The position numbers were made by a program, and so were the translations under genes. A stretch of DNA of 64,000 bases. Source: Bifidobacterium cebidarum (GTDB lineage: Bacteria; Actinomycetota; Actinomycetes; Actinomycetales; Bifidobacteriaceae). The stretch spans positions 266,370 to 330,369 of the forward strand of contig NZ_WBVS01000003.1 of the NCBI RefSeq assembly GCF_009193305.1, in the 5' to 3' direction. Under the pieces are notes generated by a model. The model saw nothing but the letters and a program-made list of their open reading frames with translations. It made no database searches and was not told the DNA's origin. Of the stretch, positions 27,837 through 34,917 are shown piece after piece. The stretch's first letter is position 1. Each line of letters opens with the position of its first letter.

Positions 27837-29324
27837 ATGAGCGATCAATATGATGTAGCGATTATCGGCGCCGGCCCGGGAGGATATTCCACCGCACTGC
27901 GCGCCGCGGAACTTGGGCTGAAGGTGGCCCTGATCGAACGAGACGCGACAGTTGGCGGAACCTGCCTGAACCGTGGATGCATCCCCTCCAAGGCACTGAT
28001 CACCGCCACCCACACCATCGACACCGTGCACCGGGCTGCCGAGCTTGGCGTCAACGCCACAGTCGATGGCATCGACTTCGGCACATTGCATGATTACAAG
28101 CTGCGTATCGTCGACACGATGGTTCGCGGATTATCAGGCCTTTTGGCGCACCGCGGCATCACGGTGTTCCGAGCATTCGCCAGCTTTACGGCTGAAGCGA
28201 CCGATGCCAATGGACGGCACCTCGTGCATCTGACCCCTGAGAGCGGCCAAAGCGCAATAACCATCTATCGCAAAGCCGATGTGCCGGAACCGGCTGGCGA
28301 CGCGCTTGACATAGCCGCCGGCAATATTGTCATTGCCACCGGAGCCAAGCCTCGGCCGCTGCCGAATAATCCATTCGCCGCAGCACTTATTGATTCCACT
28401 CAAGCGTTGGAGCTGAATGAATTCCCCTCCTCCGCAGTGGTGATCGGCGCCGGAGCAGTCGCCCTTGAATTCGCTTCGATGTGGAACGCAGCCGGCTCGA
28501 ACGTCACCTTGCTGATTCGCAAGGATCGTGTGCTCTCCAGCTGGGATCGTCGTACCAGCGTGACCTTGACCCGCGAACTCAAGCGGCATGGCGTCAATAT
28601 CATCACCCATACCAGCGTGACCCATGTGGATGTAGGCGCCAACCTTGGCGCGACCGTGCATTACACCAAAGATGGCGTTGACGGCGAACAGCAGGTTTGG
28701 GGTGAAATCGCACTGGCCGCGATAGGCCGCGAACCAATCACCGATCCGGCATGGAAAGTCGAGTTGACCGGCAGCGGACATGTTGCCACGGATGCGTTTG
28801 GCCGGACCAATGTTCCTGGCATCTGGGCCGTGGGCGATGTCACCGTCGGCCATGCGCTGGCACATCGCGCGTTCGAACAGGGTCTGGTCATCGCCGAAAC
28901 CATAGCCGGCCAACATGTCCGGCCAGTGGATGAAGCGACCGTGCCACAGGTCGTGTTCTCCTCCCCCGAAGCCGCCTGCGTCGGCCTGACGCTGAATCAG
29001 GCGCAGGATCGCGAAGATCTGCTTGAAGTCAAGGAAACCGTGTATCCGATGCTTGCCAACGCCCGCATGCTGATGCGCGGCGCAGCCGGTTCACTGACTG
29101 TGGTTTCCGGCTGCGACCAAAGCGAACCGGACACCCCTCGAGTACTCGGCGTGCATATGGTCTCCCCATTGGCCTCGGATATCATCGCCGAAGCCGAACA
29201 ACTGGTGGGCAACCACGTGCCGCTGGCCGATGCCGCACGACTGATTCATCCTCACCCCACGTTCAGCGAAACATTGGGCGAGGCCCTGCTCAAGGCCGAT
29301 GGACGGCCTTTACACACGCGATAA
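27837..29324 (+). CDS. lpd: Dihydrolipoamide dehydrogenase (flavoprotein disulfide reductase)
   Basis: A 495-residue FAD/NAD-binding protein. It has AIIGAGPGGYSTALRAA (FAD Rossmann motif), the redox disulfide GGTCLNRGCIPSKAL, a second Rossmann motif VIGAGAVALEFA for NAD(H), AVGDVTVGHALAHRAFEQG near the flavin, and the C-terminal His-Glu pair HPHPTFSETLGEAL. The frame runs back to 27534, inside DUF3043, but AAAGGAG lies before ATG 27834/27837, so the short start is right. Bifidobacteria are known to ferment through the phosphoketolase pathway without a pyruvate dehydrogenase complex, and no E2 or lipoylation gene is in view, so the in vivo disulfide partner is unclear. Confidence 0.92.
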   Translation: MSDQYDVAIIGAGPGGYSTALRAAELGLKVALIERDATVGGTCLNRGCIPSKALITATHTIDTVHRAAELGVNATVDGIDFGTLHDYKLRIVDTMVRGLSGLLAHRGITVFRAFASFTAEATDANGRHLVHLTPESGQSAITIYRKADVPEPAGDALDIAAGNIVIATGAKPRPLPNNPFAAALIDSTQALELNEFPSSAVVIGAGAVALEFASMWNAAGSNVTLLIRKDRVLSSWDRRTSVTLTRELKRHGVNIITHTSVTHVDVGANLGATVHYTKDGVDGEQQVWGEIALAAIGREPITDPAWKVELTGSGHVATDAFGRTNVPGIWAVGDVTVGHALAHRAFEQGLVIAETIAGQHVRPVDEATVPQVVFSSPEAACVGLTLNQAQDREDLLEVKETVYPMLANARMLMRGAAGSLTVVSGCDQSEPDTPRVLGVHMVSPLASDIIAEAEQLVGNHVPLADAARLIHPHPTFSETLGEALLKADGRPLHTR

Positions 29325-29399
29325 CCGCGGACCAGCGCACCTGATACAGTTGTTTGCCAGTGTGTTCGTTTTGAAGACCATGCAGTAAAGGAAAGAGTG

Positions 29400-30182
29400 A
29401 TGGCGGACAAGGAAGCAAAGCCCAAGAAGCAAAGCACGATCAAGCAGGTTATTCAGATCTACAAGTACACGGCCAAGGAAGACAAGGCCCTGCCATGGCT
29501 TGAAGCCGGCTCCTTCCTGCTGCCGGTCGTGGTCATGATCATCATCGGTCTGATTTTCAAGTGGTCTTGGCTCACTTGGATCTTCCTGATGATCACCGCC
29601 GTGATGTTGGGCCTGCTGTTCGCCACGATGATGCTGACCCGTCGCGCGGATGCCGTGGGCTACAAGCAGATCGACGGCAAGCCAGGTGCCGCCATCGGCG
29701 TGCTCAGCAACATGAGCAAGGCCGGTTTCGACTTCCCGCAGGAGCCGGTGTGGATCGATCCGAAGACCAAGGATGCCATTTGGCGCGGCACTTCGATGAA
29801 CGGCATCTACCTGATCGGCGAAGGTGATTACGGCCGCATCATGAAGGCCATGGACCGCCAGGAACGTGAAATCAAGGGCGTCACCGCCGGCTCCTCCATT
29901 CCGGTCTATCGCATCCCTGTGGGCCATGGCCCCAAGCAGGTGCCGCTGGATAAGCTGCGCGACAAGGTGACCCACTCCAAGAGCTACGAACCGACCAACC
30001 ACAAGAATGCGCTGATCGCAAAGATTCATCCGCGCCGCCGCTTCCTGCTGACCAAGGCCGAGATGGCCACGCTGAACGATCGTCTGCGCACGCTGCAGGC
30101 CAAGACCGGCTACAACATCCCGAAGGGCATCGACCCCTACCACCCGCAGAAGGTCTCCCGTCGCGCGATGCGCGGCCGCTGA
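29400..30182 (+). CDS. DUF4191 membrane protein
   Basis: The 260-residue protein has a Lys-rich N-terminus (KEAKPKKQSTIKQV), two adjacent membrane segments (~35-85: FLLPVVVMIIIGLIF and WIFLMITAVMLGLLFATMM), and a ~170-residue basic cytoplasmic domain. It fits DUF4191, an actinobacterial family usually next to lpd, lipoate or glnA genes; its function is unknown. The start is ATG 29400 with GGAAAG upstream; GTG 29397 is the alternative. A strong terminator follows. Confidence 0.85.
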   Translation: MADKEAKPKKQSTIKQVIQIYKYTAKEDKALPWLEAGSFLLPVVVMIIIGLIFKWSWLTWIFLMITAVMLGLLFATMMLTRRADAVGYKQIDGKPGAAIGVLSNMSKAGFDFPQEPVWIDPKTKDAIWRGTSMNGIYLIGEGDYGRIMKAMDRQEREIKGVTAGSSIPVYRIPVGHGPKQVPLDKLRDKVTHSKSYEPTNHKNALIAKIHPRRRFLLTKAEMATLNDRLRTLQAKTGYNIPKGIDPYHPQKVSRRAMRGR

Positions 30183-30209
30183 TCCTCTCTGCGGCTGATT
30201 TCCATTAGT

Positions 30210-30256
30210 AAAGCCCTGTCAATTCATTGTCGCAATGGATTGACAGGGCTTTTTGC
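30210..30256 (+). terminator. Strong terminator after the DUF4191 gene
   Basis: AAAGCCCTGTCAAT pairs with ATTGACAGGGCTTT, and the stem continues inward after one mismatch (CATTG / CAATG). TTTTT follows. Confidence 0.92.
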
Positions 30257-30383
30257 ATGCCCAAACTGTCCACTTTGCGGACGAAGTTACCATGCCATGG
30301 CATTGTGCTGAAAAAAATAATTCCTTGAAATTCCGCGGTTTATGAATTCCCATCAACCAGTACGAAACATTCTCGTAACCCAA

Positions 30384-30430
30384 GTTTCGAGCTTGCGAAA
30401 CGCACGATTTTACGATGGATATCGTTAAAT
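30384..30430 (+). promoter_or_regulatory. Dyad-rich region before glnA
   Basis: GTTTCG-N6-CGAAAC (30384-30401) and, just downstream, ACGAT-GGAT-ATCGT within TTTACGAT...ATCGTTAAA are two short dyads 20-70 bp before the glnA start. They are plausible operators for a nitrogen regulator, but neither matches a consensus I can name with confidence. Confidence 0.35.
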
Positions 30431-30452
30431 TCCACACGAAAGGAGCGGTCCC

Positions 30453-31889
30453 GTGACCGAACTCAAGTCCAAGGAAGACGCCGAGGCCCTTATCAATAAG
30501 GAAGGCATCGAGTATGTCTCCGTCCGTTTCACCGATCTTATCGGCGTTCAGCAGCACTTCACCGTGCCGGCTAGCGAGTTCCTGAAGGACGCCTTCACCG
30601 ACGGCATGCCGTTCGATGGTTCCTCCGTCCAGGGCTTCCAGGCCATCAACGAGTCTGATATGAAGCTGGTGCCGGACGTTACCACCGCGTTCGTCGATCC
30701 GTTCCGCAAGCACAAGACCCTCGACGTGGCGTTCTCCATCGTCGACCCGCTGACCGACGAGCCGTACTCCCGCGATCCTCGTCAGGTCGCCGGTAAGGCC
30801 GAGGCTTACCTGAAGTCCACCGGCATCGCCGACACCGCATCCTTCGCTCCCGAAGCCGAGTTCTTCATCTTCGACAAGGTCCGCTTCGAGAACGGCATGA
30901 ACCGTTCCTTCTACGAGGTCGACTCCATCGAGGCTCCGTGGAACTCCGGCGTTGACGTTGAAGAAGACGGCACCCCGAACATCGGCTTCAAGAACCGCGT
31001 CAAGCGCGGCTACTTCCCGGTCCCGCCGATTGACCACACCCAGGACCTGCGCGACGACATGGTCGCCAACCTGCAGAAGGTCGGCCTGATCCTCGAGCGT
31101 TCCCACCACGAGGTGGCCGGCGCTGGCCAGCAGGAAATCAACTACCGCTTCAACACCCTGCAGCACGCAGGCGACGACCTGATGAAGTACAAGTATGTCG
31201 TCCACGAGACCGCTGCTCTGGCCGGCAAGTCCGCCACCTTCATGCCGAAGCCGATCGCTGGCGACAACGGCACTGGCATGCACTGTCACCAGTCCCTGTG
31301 GAAGGACGGCAAGCCGCTGTTCTACGACGAGAAGGGCTACGCCGGCCTGTCCGACCTGGCTCGCTGGTACATCGGCGGCCTGATCAAGCACTCCTCCTCC
31401 GTGCTGGCCTTCACCAACCCGTCCCTGAACTCCTATCACCGTCTGGTTCCGGGCTTCGAGGCTCCGGTCAACCTGGTGTACTCCGCTCGCAACCGTTCCG
31501 CAGCCATTCGTATTCCGCTGGCTGGCACCTCCCCGGCTGCAAAGCGTATCGAGTTCCGCGCTCCGGATCCGTCCTGCAACCCGTTCCTCGCCTTCTCCGC
31601 TCAGCTGATGGCTGGCCTGGACGGCATCCTGAACCACATCGAGCCTCCGGAGCCGGTCGACAAGGATCTCTACGAGCTGCCGCCGGAAGAGCACGCCGGC
31701 ATCAAGCAGGTCCCGAGCTCCCTGTCTGAGGCTATGGACGCCCTGGAAGAGGACCATGACTTCCTCACCGCCGGCGACGTCTTCACCGACGACCTCATTG
31801 AGACCTGGATTGGCCTCAAGCGCGACGAGATCGATCAGGCTCGCCTGACCCCGACCCCGCTCGAGTACGAGCTCTACTACCACATCTGA
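30453..31889 (+). CDS. glnA: Glutamine synthetase type I (GSI-beta)
   Basis: GlnA makes glutamine from glutamate, ammonia and ATP. The 478-residue dodecameric-type enzyme has the N-terminal latch/beta-grasp region ([23 protein letters not shown]), EAEFFIFD, the metal- and substrate-binding [11 protein letters not shown], the ATP-binding [18 protein letters not shown], and [19 protein letters not shown] carries the tyrosine that GlnE adenylylates in GSI-beta enzymes, so post-translational control is likely. AAAGGAGCG precedes the GTG start. It is monocistronic, with terminators on both sides. Confidence 0.97.
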   Translation: MTELKSKEDAEALINKEGIEYVSVRFTDLIGVQQHFTVPASEFLKDAFTDGMPFDGSSVQGFQAINESDMKLVPDVTTAFVDPFRKHKTLDVAFSIVDPLTDEPYSRDPRQVAGKAEAYLKSTGIADTASFAPEAEFFIFDKVRFENGMNRSFYEVDSIEAPWNSGVDVEEDGTPNIGFKNRVKRGYFPVPPIDHTQDLRDDMVANLQKVGLILERSHHEVAGAGQQEINYRFNTLQHAGDDLMKYKYVVHETAALAGKSATFMPKPIAGDNGTGMHCHQSLWKDGKPLFYDEKGYAGLSDLARWYIGGLIKHSSSVLAFTNPSLNSYHRLVPGFEAPVNLVYSARNRSAAIRIPLAGTSPAAKRIEFRAPDPSCNPFLAFSAQLMAGLDGILNHIEPPEPVDKDLYELPPEEHAGIKQVPSSLSEAMDALEEDHDFLTAGDVFTDDLIETWIGLKRDEIDQARLTPTPLEYELYYHI

Positions 31890-31910
31890 TAGGTAGTTCA
31901 AGGTCATAAG

Positions 31911-31950
31911 TAAAGCCCCAGTTGCTTGAAGCAGCTGGGGCTTTATCGTT
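31911..31950 (+). terminator. Terminator after glnA
   Basis: TAAAGCCCCAGTTGCT pairs with AGCAGCTGGGGCTTTA (one U-G pair) around a 3-base loop, followed by TCGTTTCTG. The stem is also symmetrical enough to stop transcription from the opposite gene at 31992. Confidence 0.85.
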
Positions 31951-31991
31951 TCTGTATATATCGAAATATATCGAAAATAAGAGAGTCGAAG

Positions 31992-32366
31992 CTAAAATAG
32001 CGGCTCCATGCCTTCAGCCAGAGGCTTACGGGTCTTGGTCACCCTACCGGCATAACGCGCATACACCAGCCAACTACCATCCTGGTTTTCCATCCGAGCT
32101 TCGAATTTACCGCCCTCAAAACCACGACGCTCACCATTGCGGATCTTCAGCACCGCCTTATTGGCTGCCGCGCGATTAGCTGACTCGCCCACCTTATACC
32201 AGCCGGGATGCGCCTTCAGCCACGCCGCCAAAGCCGGCCCATTGCGCTTGATCTGCGGCCGTGAATCCTCAAGCTGCGCATCATATCCTTTTCTACGGCA
32301 CTGCTGCAGGAAATGCGCCGCCTCTAGCGGGTCATCAAAAGCTACCCTGATCGTCGTTTTTCCCAT
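31992..32366 (-). CDS. Uncharacterised 124-residue protein
   Basis: I do not recognise this family. The product is small, basic and soluble (MGKTTIRVAFDDPLEAAHFLQQCRR...). Residues 1-40 look like a small alpha/beta domain; KAHPGWYKVGESANRAAANKAVLKIRNG is amphipathic; the C-terminal part (FEARMENQDGSWLVYARYAG) looks like a beta hairpin. It is convergent with glnA and divergent from the CDF gene. Codon use resembles its neighbours. The frame is intact from ATG to stop, so a real gene is likely. Confidence 0.6.
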   Translation of the reverse strand: MGKTTIRVAFDDPLEAAHFLQQCRRKGYDAQLEDSRPQIKRNGPALAAWLKAHPGWYKVGESANRAAANKAVLKIRNGERRGFEGGKFEARMENQDGSWLVYARYAGRVTKTRKPLAEGMEPLF

Positions 32367-32458
32367 GAGAGGTTAGTATACCTCGCAGCAACATGGGTCA
32401 TACCGAGAACATACCGTTATGGGCGCCTATAATGCTGCCTCGGAAGAGGGAATGCATC

Positions 32459-33418
32459 ATGTCTAATCAGAAGAATGCAGGCGCAGCAGTCAAAGCGGCC
32501 TTACTTGCCAATGTAGGCGTCGCATGTGCGAAATTCGCGGCGGCGGCCTTCACCGGTTCATCATCAATGTTTTCGGAATCCGTGCACTCGGTGGCTGATT
32601 GCGCCAACGAACTCGTACTGATGCTGGGAGACAAGGCCTCCGACCATAAGTCACGCGGCGATCATCCGTTTGGTCTGCATCGTGTGAAGTATCTGGCCAG
32701 TTTCATCGTGGCGACTTTGCTGTTCTTCGTCGGCGGCGTTTTCGCGGTCTCACAGGCGGCCGGCAAACTCGCCGGCCTGATCGAAGGCACTGTGCCACGC
32801 GAGGCGGAATCCGTGGAACTCATCGCAGCACTGGTTGTGGTGGGTGTTTCCGCCTGCTTGGAAGGTTATGGTCTGCACACTTCGGTGCATGAGGCGCGCG
32901 AACGTATGAAGCGTGTCAAGGTTGAGGACGATTCCCTCGTCGGCTTCTGGCGCCGCACCAAGTCCGCCGAGCTGGCCTCCGTAATGATGGAGGATACGCT
33001 GGCGCTTATTGGTTTGGCGTTCGCAGGGCTCGGCATTGGCTTGTCCATTGTGACCGGCGACGAGCTCTATGATGCCATCGGCGGCATGCTCGTCGGCTTG
33101 GTATTGGTCTGCGGGTCGGCCGCCCTGGCCTTTAAGTCCGGCTCCCTGCTGGTCGGCGAAAGCCTTGACCCCAGCACACGCGCCCAGGTGGTCAAAGCCG
33201 TGGAAGGCACTGATGGTGTGGATCGCCTGATCAATATGCAGGCGATCCATATGGATGAGGATTCCGTGCTGCTCTGTCTGAAAGTGGAAACCTCGAAGCT
33301 CGATTGCGATTTTGACGTGCAGACAGTCGACAAAATCGAGACCAATATCCGCGGCGCTTTGCCGTGGTATGAGTGGGAAATCTACGTCGAACCGGACATC
33401 TGGCGGGCACAGCATTAA
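32459..33418 (+). CDS. Cation diffusion facilitator (CDF) family transporter
   Basis: A 319-residue membrane protein, probably a Zn/Mn/Fe exporter. Residues ~10-215 give the expected membrane segments, with the CDF substrate-site pattern SVHSVADCANE in helix 2 and MMEDTLALIG (a D/E-rich counterpart) in helix 5. HPFGLHRVKYLASF is the loop after helix 2. The C-terminal ~85 residues (STRAQVVKAVEGTDGVDRLINMQAIHMDEDSVLL) form the cytoplasmic metal-binding dimer domain. The frame opens at 32393, but GAGGGA lies before ATG 32459. The metal cannot be assigned. Confidence 0.9.
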   Translation: MSNQKNAGAAVKAALLANVGVACAKFAAAAFTGSSSMFSESVHSVADCANELVLMLGDKASDHKSRGDHPFGLHRVKYLASFIVATLLFFVGGVFAVSQAAGKLAGLIEGTVPREAESVELIAALVVVGVSACLEGYGLHTSVHEARERMKRVKVEDDSLVGFWRRTKSAELASVMMEDTLALIGLAFAGLGIGLSIVTGDELYDAIGGMLVGLVLVCGSAALAFKSGSLLVGESLDPSTRAQVVKAVEGTDGVDRLINMQAIHMDEDSVLLCLKVETSKLDCDFDVQTVDKIETNIRGALPWYEWEIYVEPDIWRAQH

Positions 33419-33486
33419 GCTTCTGGCTAGCCCGACTACCATCTGCTAATCTCCGTCGGCTGCACTGCCGTCTCCGCCGATAACTC

Positions 33487-33647
33487 CGCAGCGAATGGTT
33501 CTCGATAAGAACCGTGTGGGGATTCTTCGGGCGCAATCGCACATAACCAAGCCGGAATTGCTGAAATGAAGCCAATCCCAGCTCTGTGCGGTCGAGTGAT
33601 AATGTGTACTTTCCCCGCACGGTTCTTATTGAGAACCATTCGCTGCG
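33487..33647 (+). mobile_element. MITE-like inverted-repeat element, copy A
   Basis: A 161-bp element bounded by ~35-bp inverted repeats that begin CGCAGCGAATGGTTCTC. Each end contains the palindrome GGTTCTTATTGAGAACC or a near copy. The interior matches copy C directly and copy B in reverse. No transposase is encoded. It lies between the CDF gene and the DUF559-type gene, whose open frame begins inside it. The bases at 33419-33486 hold nothing recognisable. Confidence 0.85.
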
Positions 33648-33708
33648 AGGCAGCAATGTGGATAACTCCAGAAGCTCGAACCACATACCCCGAATTAGCT
33701 TGCGCACC

Positions 33709-34593
33709 ATGTCTCAAGACATTTACCGTCAGGACATGGTTTCTTTTATAAATGAAAACATTGCTGCTAGGAGAAAAATAGAGCGCGACCGTTGCAATGA
33801 GGCAGCGCAACGTACTCGTCGACCTTTGCGCATTGGTTTTATCAATGCGGCGACCTATTGGGGTGCGCCAATCCCTAAGAATTGTTCCTTGGCCCCTGAT
33901 CTGGTTCATGCAACCGTATCGAATGCGTCCATGCGGAGCGAAATTCAAGGGGTTTCGTTTCATGTCTTCAAGGGCAAGGAAGAATATTGCAAACGTGAGT
34001 ATGAGCGATTCTGGGTAACGTCACCAGCCATGACCTGGGCTCAAATGGCCAAGTATTGCAGCGTGGAGGAACTCGCTGCTTTAGGCTCAGCATTAATGAG
34101 CCGTCATCGCAGCCGCAAAGTCACGACGCTGGACAAGTTGAAACGGTATTTGGAATCCAGCCCGAGATTCGTAGGCCGCAATACCTGTCTCACCGCTCTG
34201 CCGTACATAGTAGAGAACACGGATTCGCCACCAGAGACAACGCTATATGGAACACTTAACGACTCAGGTCTTGGATCTCCGATTCCGAATTATCGCATTG
34301 ATCTCGGTAATTCCTATGTCATTGTTGATATGGCCTACCCTGATTGCAAAGTCGCTTTCGAGTATCAAGGCGCATATCATGCAGATACTGCTCAAATGCG
34401 TGCGGATATGGCACGCATCAATAAGTTGCAAATGCATGGCTGGGTTGTCATATTGGTCACCGCCGATGATTTTCGCTCCCCTGAAGCTCGACAGCATTTT
34501 ATTGATATGGCAAAGACCATGGTCAATCGGCAACGACATCTTGTCTGGTCGTCTCGTCTCTGGGATTTTCCCGCAGCGAATGGTTCTCAATAA
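33709..34593 (+). CDS. DUF559-type protein with a PD-(D/E)XK nuclease fold
   Basis: The predicted 294-residue protein has an N-terminal half with AbiEi-like or DUF559-family architecture (FHVFKGKEEYCKREYERFWVTSPAMTWAQMAK). The C-terminal half (~185-290) has PPETTLYGTL, VIVDMAYPDCKVAFEYQGAYH and a helix before LQMHGWVVILVTADD. The Glu, VD and ExQ residues fit a Vsr/MutH-like PD-(D/E)XK nuclease core. The biological role is unknown; such proteins are common in Actinobacteria, sometimes near defence or toxin genes. The start is uncertain: the frame opens at 33586 inside repeat A, and 33709 and 33736 lack a clear ribosome site. The last codons (AANGSQ) and the stop come from repeat B. Base composition is AT-richer than the neighbours, suggesting transfer. 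Confidence 0.65.
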   Translation: MSQDIYRQDMVSFINENIAARRKIERDRCNEAAQRTRRPLRIGFINAATYWGAPIPKNCSLAPDLVHATVSNASMRSEIQGVSFHVFKGKEEYCKREYERFWVTSPAMTWAQMAKYCSVEELAALGSALMSRHRSRKVTTLDKLKRYLESSPRFVGRNTCLTALPYIVENTDSPPETTLYGTLNDSGLGSPIPNYRIDLGNSYVIVDMAYPDCKVAFEYQGAYHADTAQMRADMARINKLQMHGWVVILVTADDFRSPEARQHFIDMAKTMVNRQRHLVWSSRLWDFPAANGSQ

Positions 34594-34734
34594 GAAACAT
34601 GCAGGGAAAACGCACATTACCACACAACCGCACAGGGCTGAAATCGGCTCCATTCCGCCAATTCCAACCCAATCATGTGCGATTACGCCCGAGGAATCCC
34701 CGCACAGTTCTTATTGAGAACCATTCGCTGCGGG
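34570..34734 (-). mobile_element. MITE-like inverted-repeat element, copy B (inverted)
   Basis: A 165-bp copy with CCCGCAGCGAATGGTTCTC at one end and its complement at the other. The interior is the reverse complement of copies A and C, with scattered substitutions. It supplies the stop of the DUF559-type gene. Its right end carries TTGAGA (34714-34719), which with TATGCT at 34736-34741 (16-bp spacer) looks like an outward promoter for the ABC-F gene. Confidence 0.85.
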
Positions 34735-34741
34735 GTATGCT
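34714..34741 (+). promoter_or_regulatory. Candidate promoter for the ABC-F gene, -35 in the repeat
   Basis: TTGAGA matches the -35 consensus at five of six bases, and TATGCT matches the -10 at four of six, with a 16-bp gap. It would start a leader of about 170 nt. Predicted by eye. Confidence 0.4.
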
Positions 34742-34794
34742 ATGCTGACATAGCTTTACAAGCAGCACAAGGGAGACATACTAGATTGCTGATC

Positions 34795-34913
34795 TGATAG
34801 CCGCGGATACCGTAACAGGATTATGCGCATTGATGCGCGCTGCCGTGTTGCTATCAATCTGTATCCGCCGCCATCAGAGTAGATGCCAAGGCAGCGCCTT
34901 ATCATCAGGAAGG
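34795..34913 (+). promoter_or_regulatory. Attenuator-like leader of the ABC-F gene
   Basis: Bases 34795-34810 pair with 34861-34876 at 14 of 16 positions, enclosing the small hairpin GCGCAT-TG-ATGCGC (34825-34838). AAGGC-AGC-GCCTT (34888-34900) forms a second hairpin whose CCTT could instead pair with AAGG (34910-34913) of the ABC-F ribosome site. A 19-codon ORF runs through the first stem. This is the architecture of drug-inducible translation attenuation, inferred by hand pairing. Confidence 0.5.
34823..34882 (+). CDS. Putative 19-residue leader peptide upstream of the ABC-F gene
   Basis: ATG at 34823, four bases after AGGA, opens a 19-codon frame (MRIDARCRVAINLYPPPSE) ending in TAG at 34880-34882, 35 bp before the ABC-F ATG. 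Its last codons form the 3' strand of the long leader stem, and it contains a PPP run, a known slow-translation sequence. Such uORFs are typical of inducible ABC-F and erm genes. Expression is not proven. Confidence 0.4.
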   Translation: MRIDARCRVAINLYPPPSE

Positions 34914-34917
34914 TGTC

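Noticed and set aside
30219..31907. 562-residue minus-strand frame
   Set aside because: Antisense of glnA, where strong codon bias keeps the opposite frame open.
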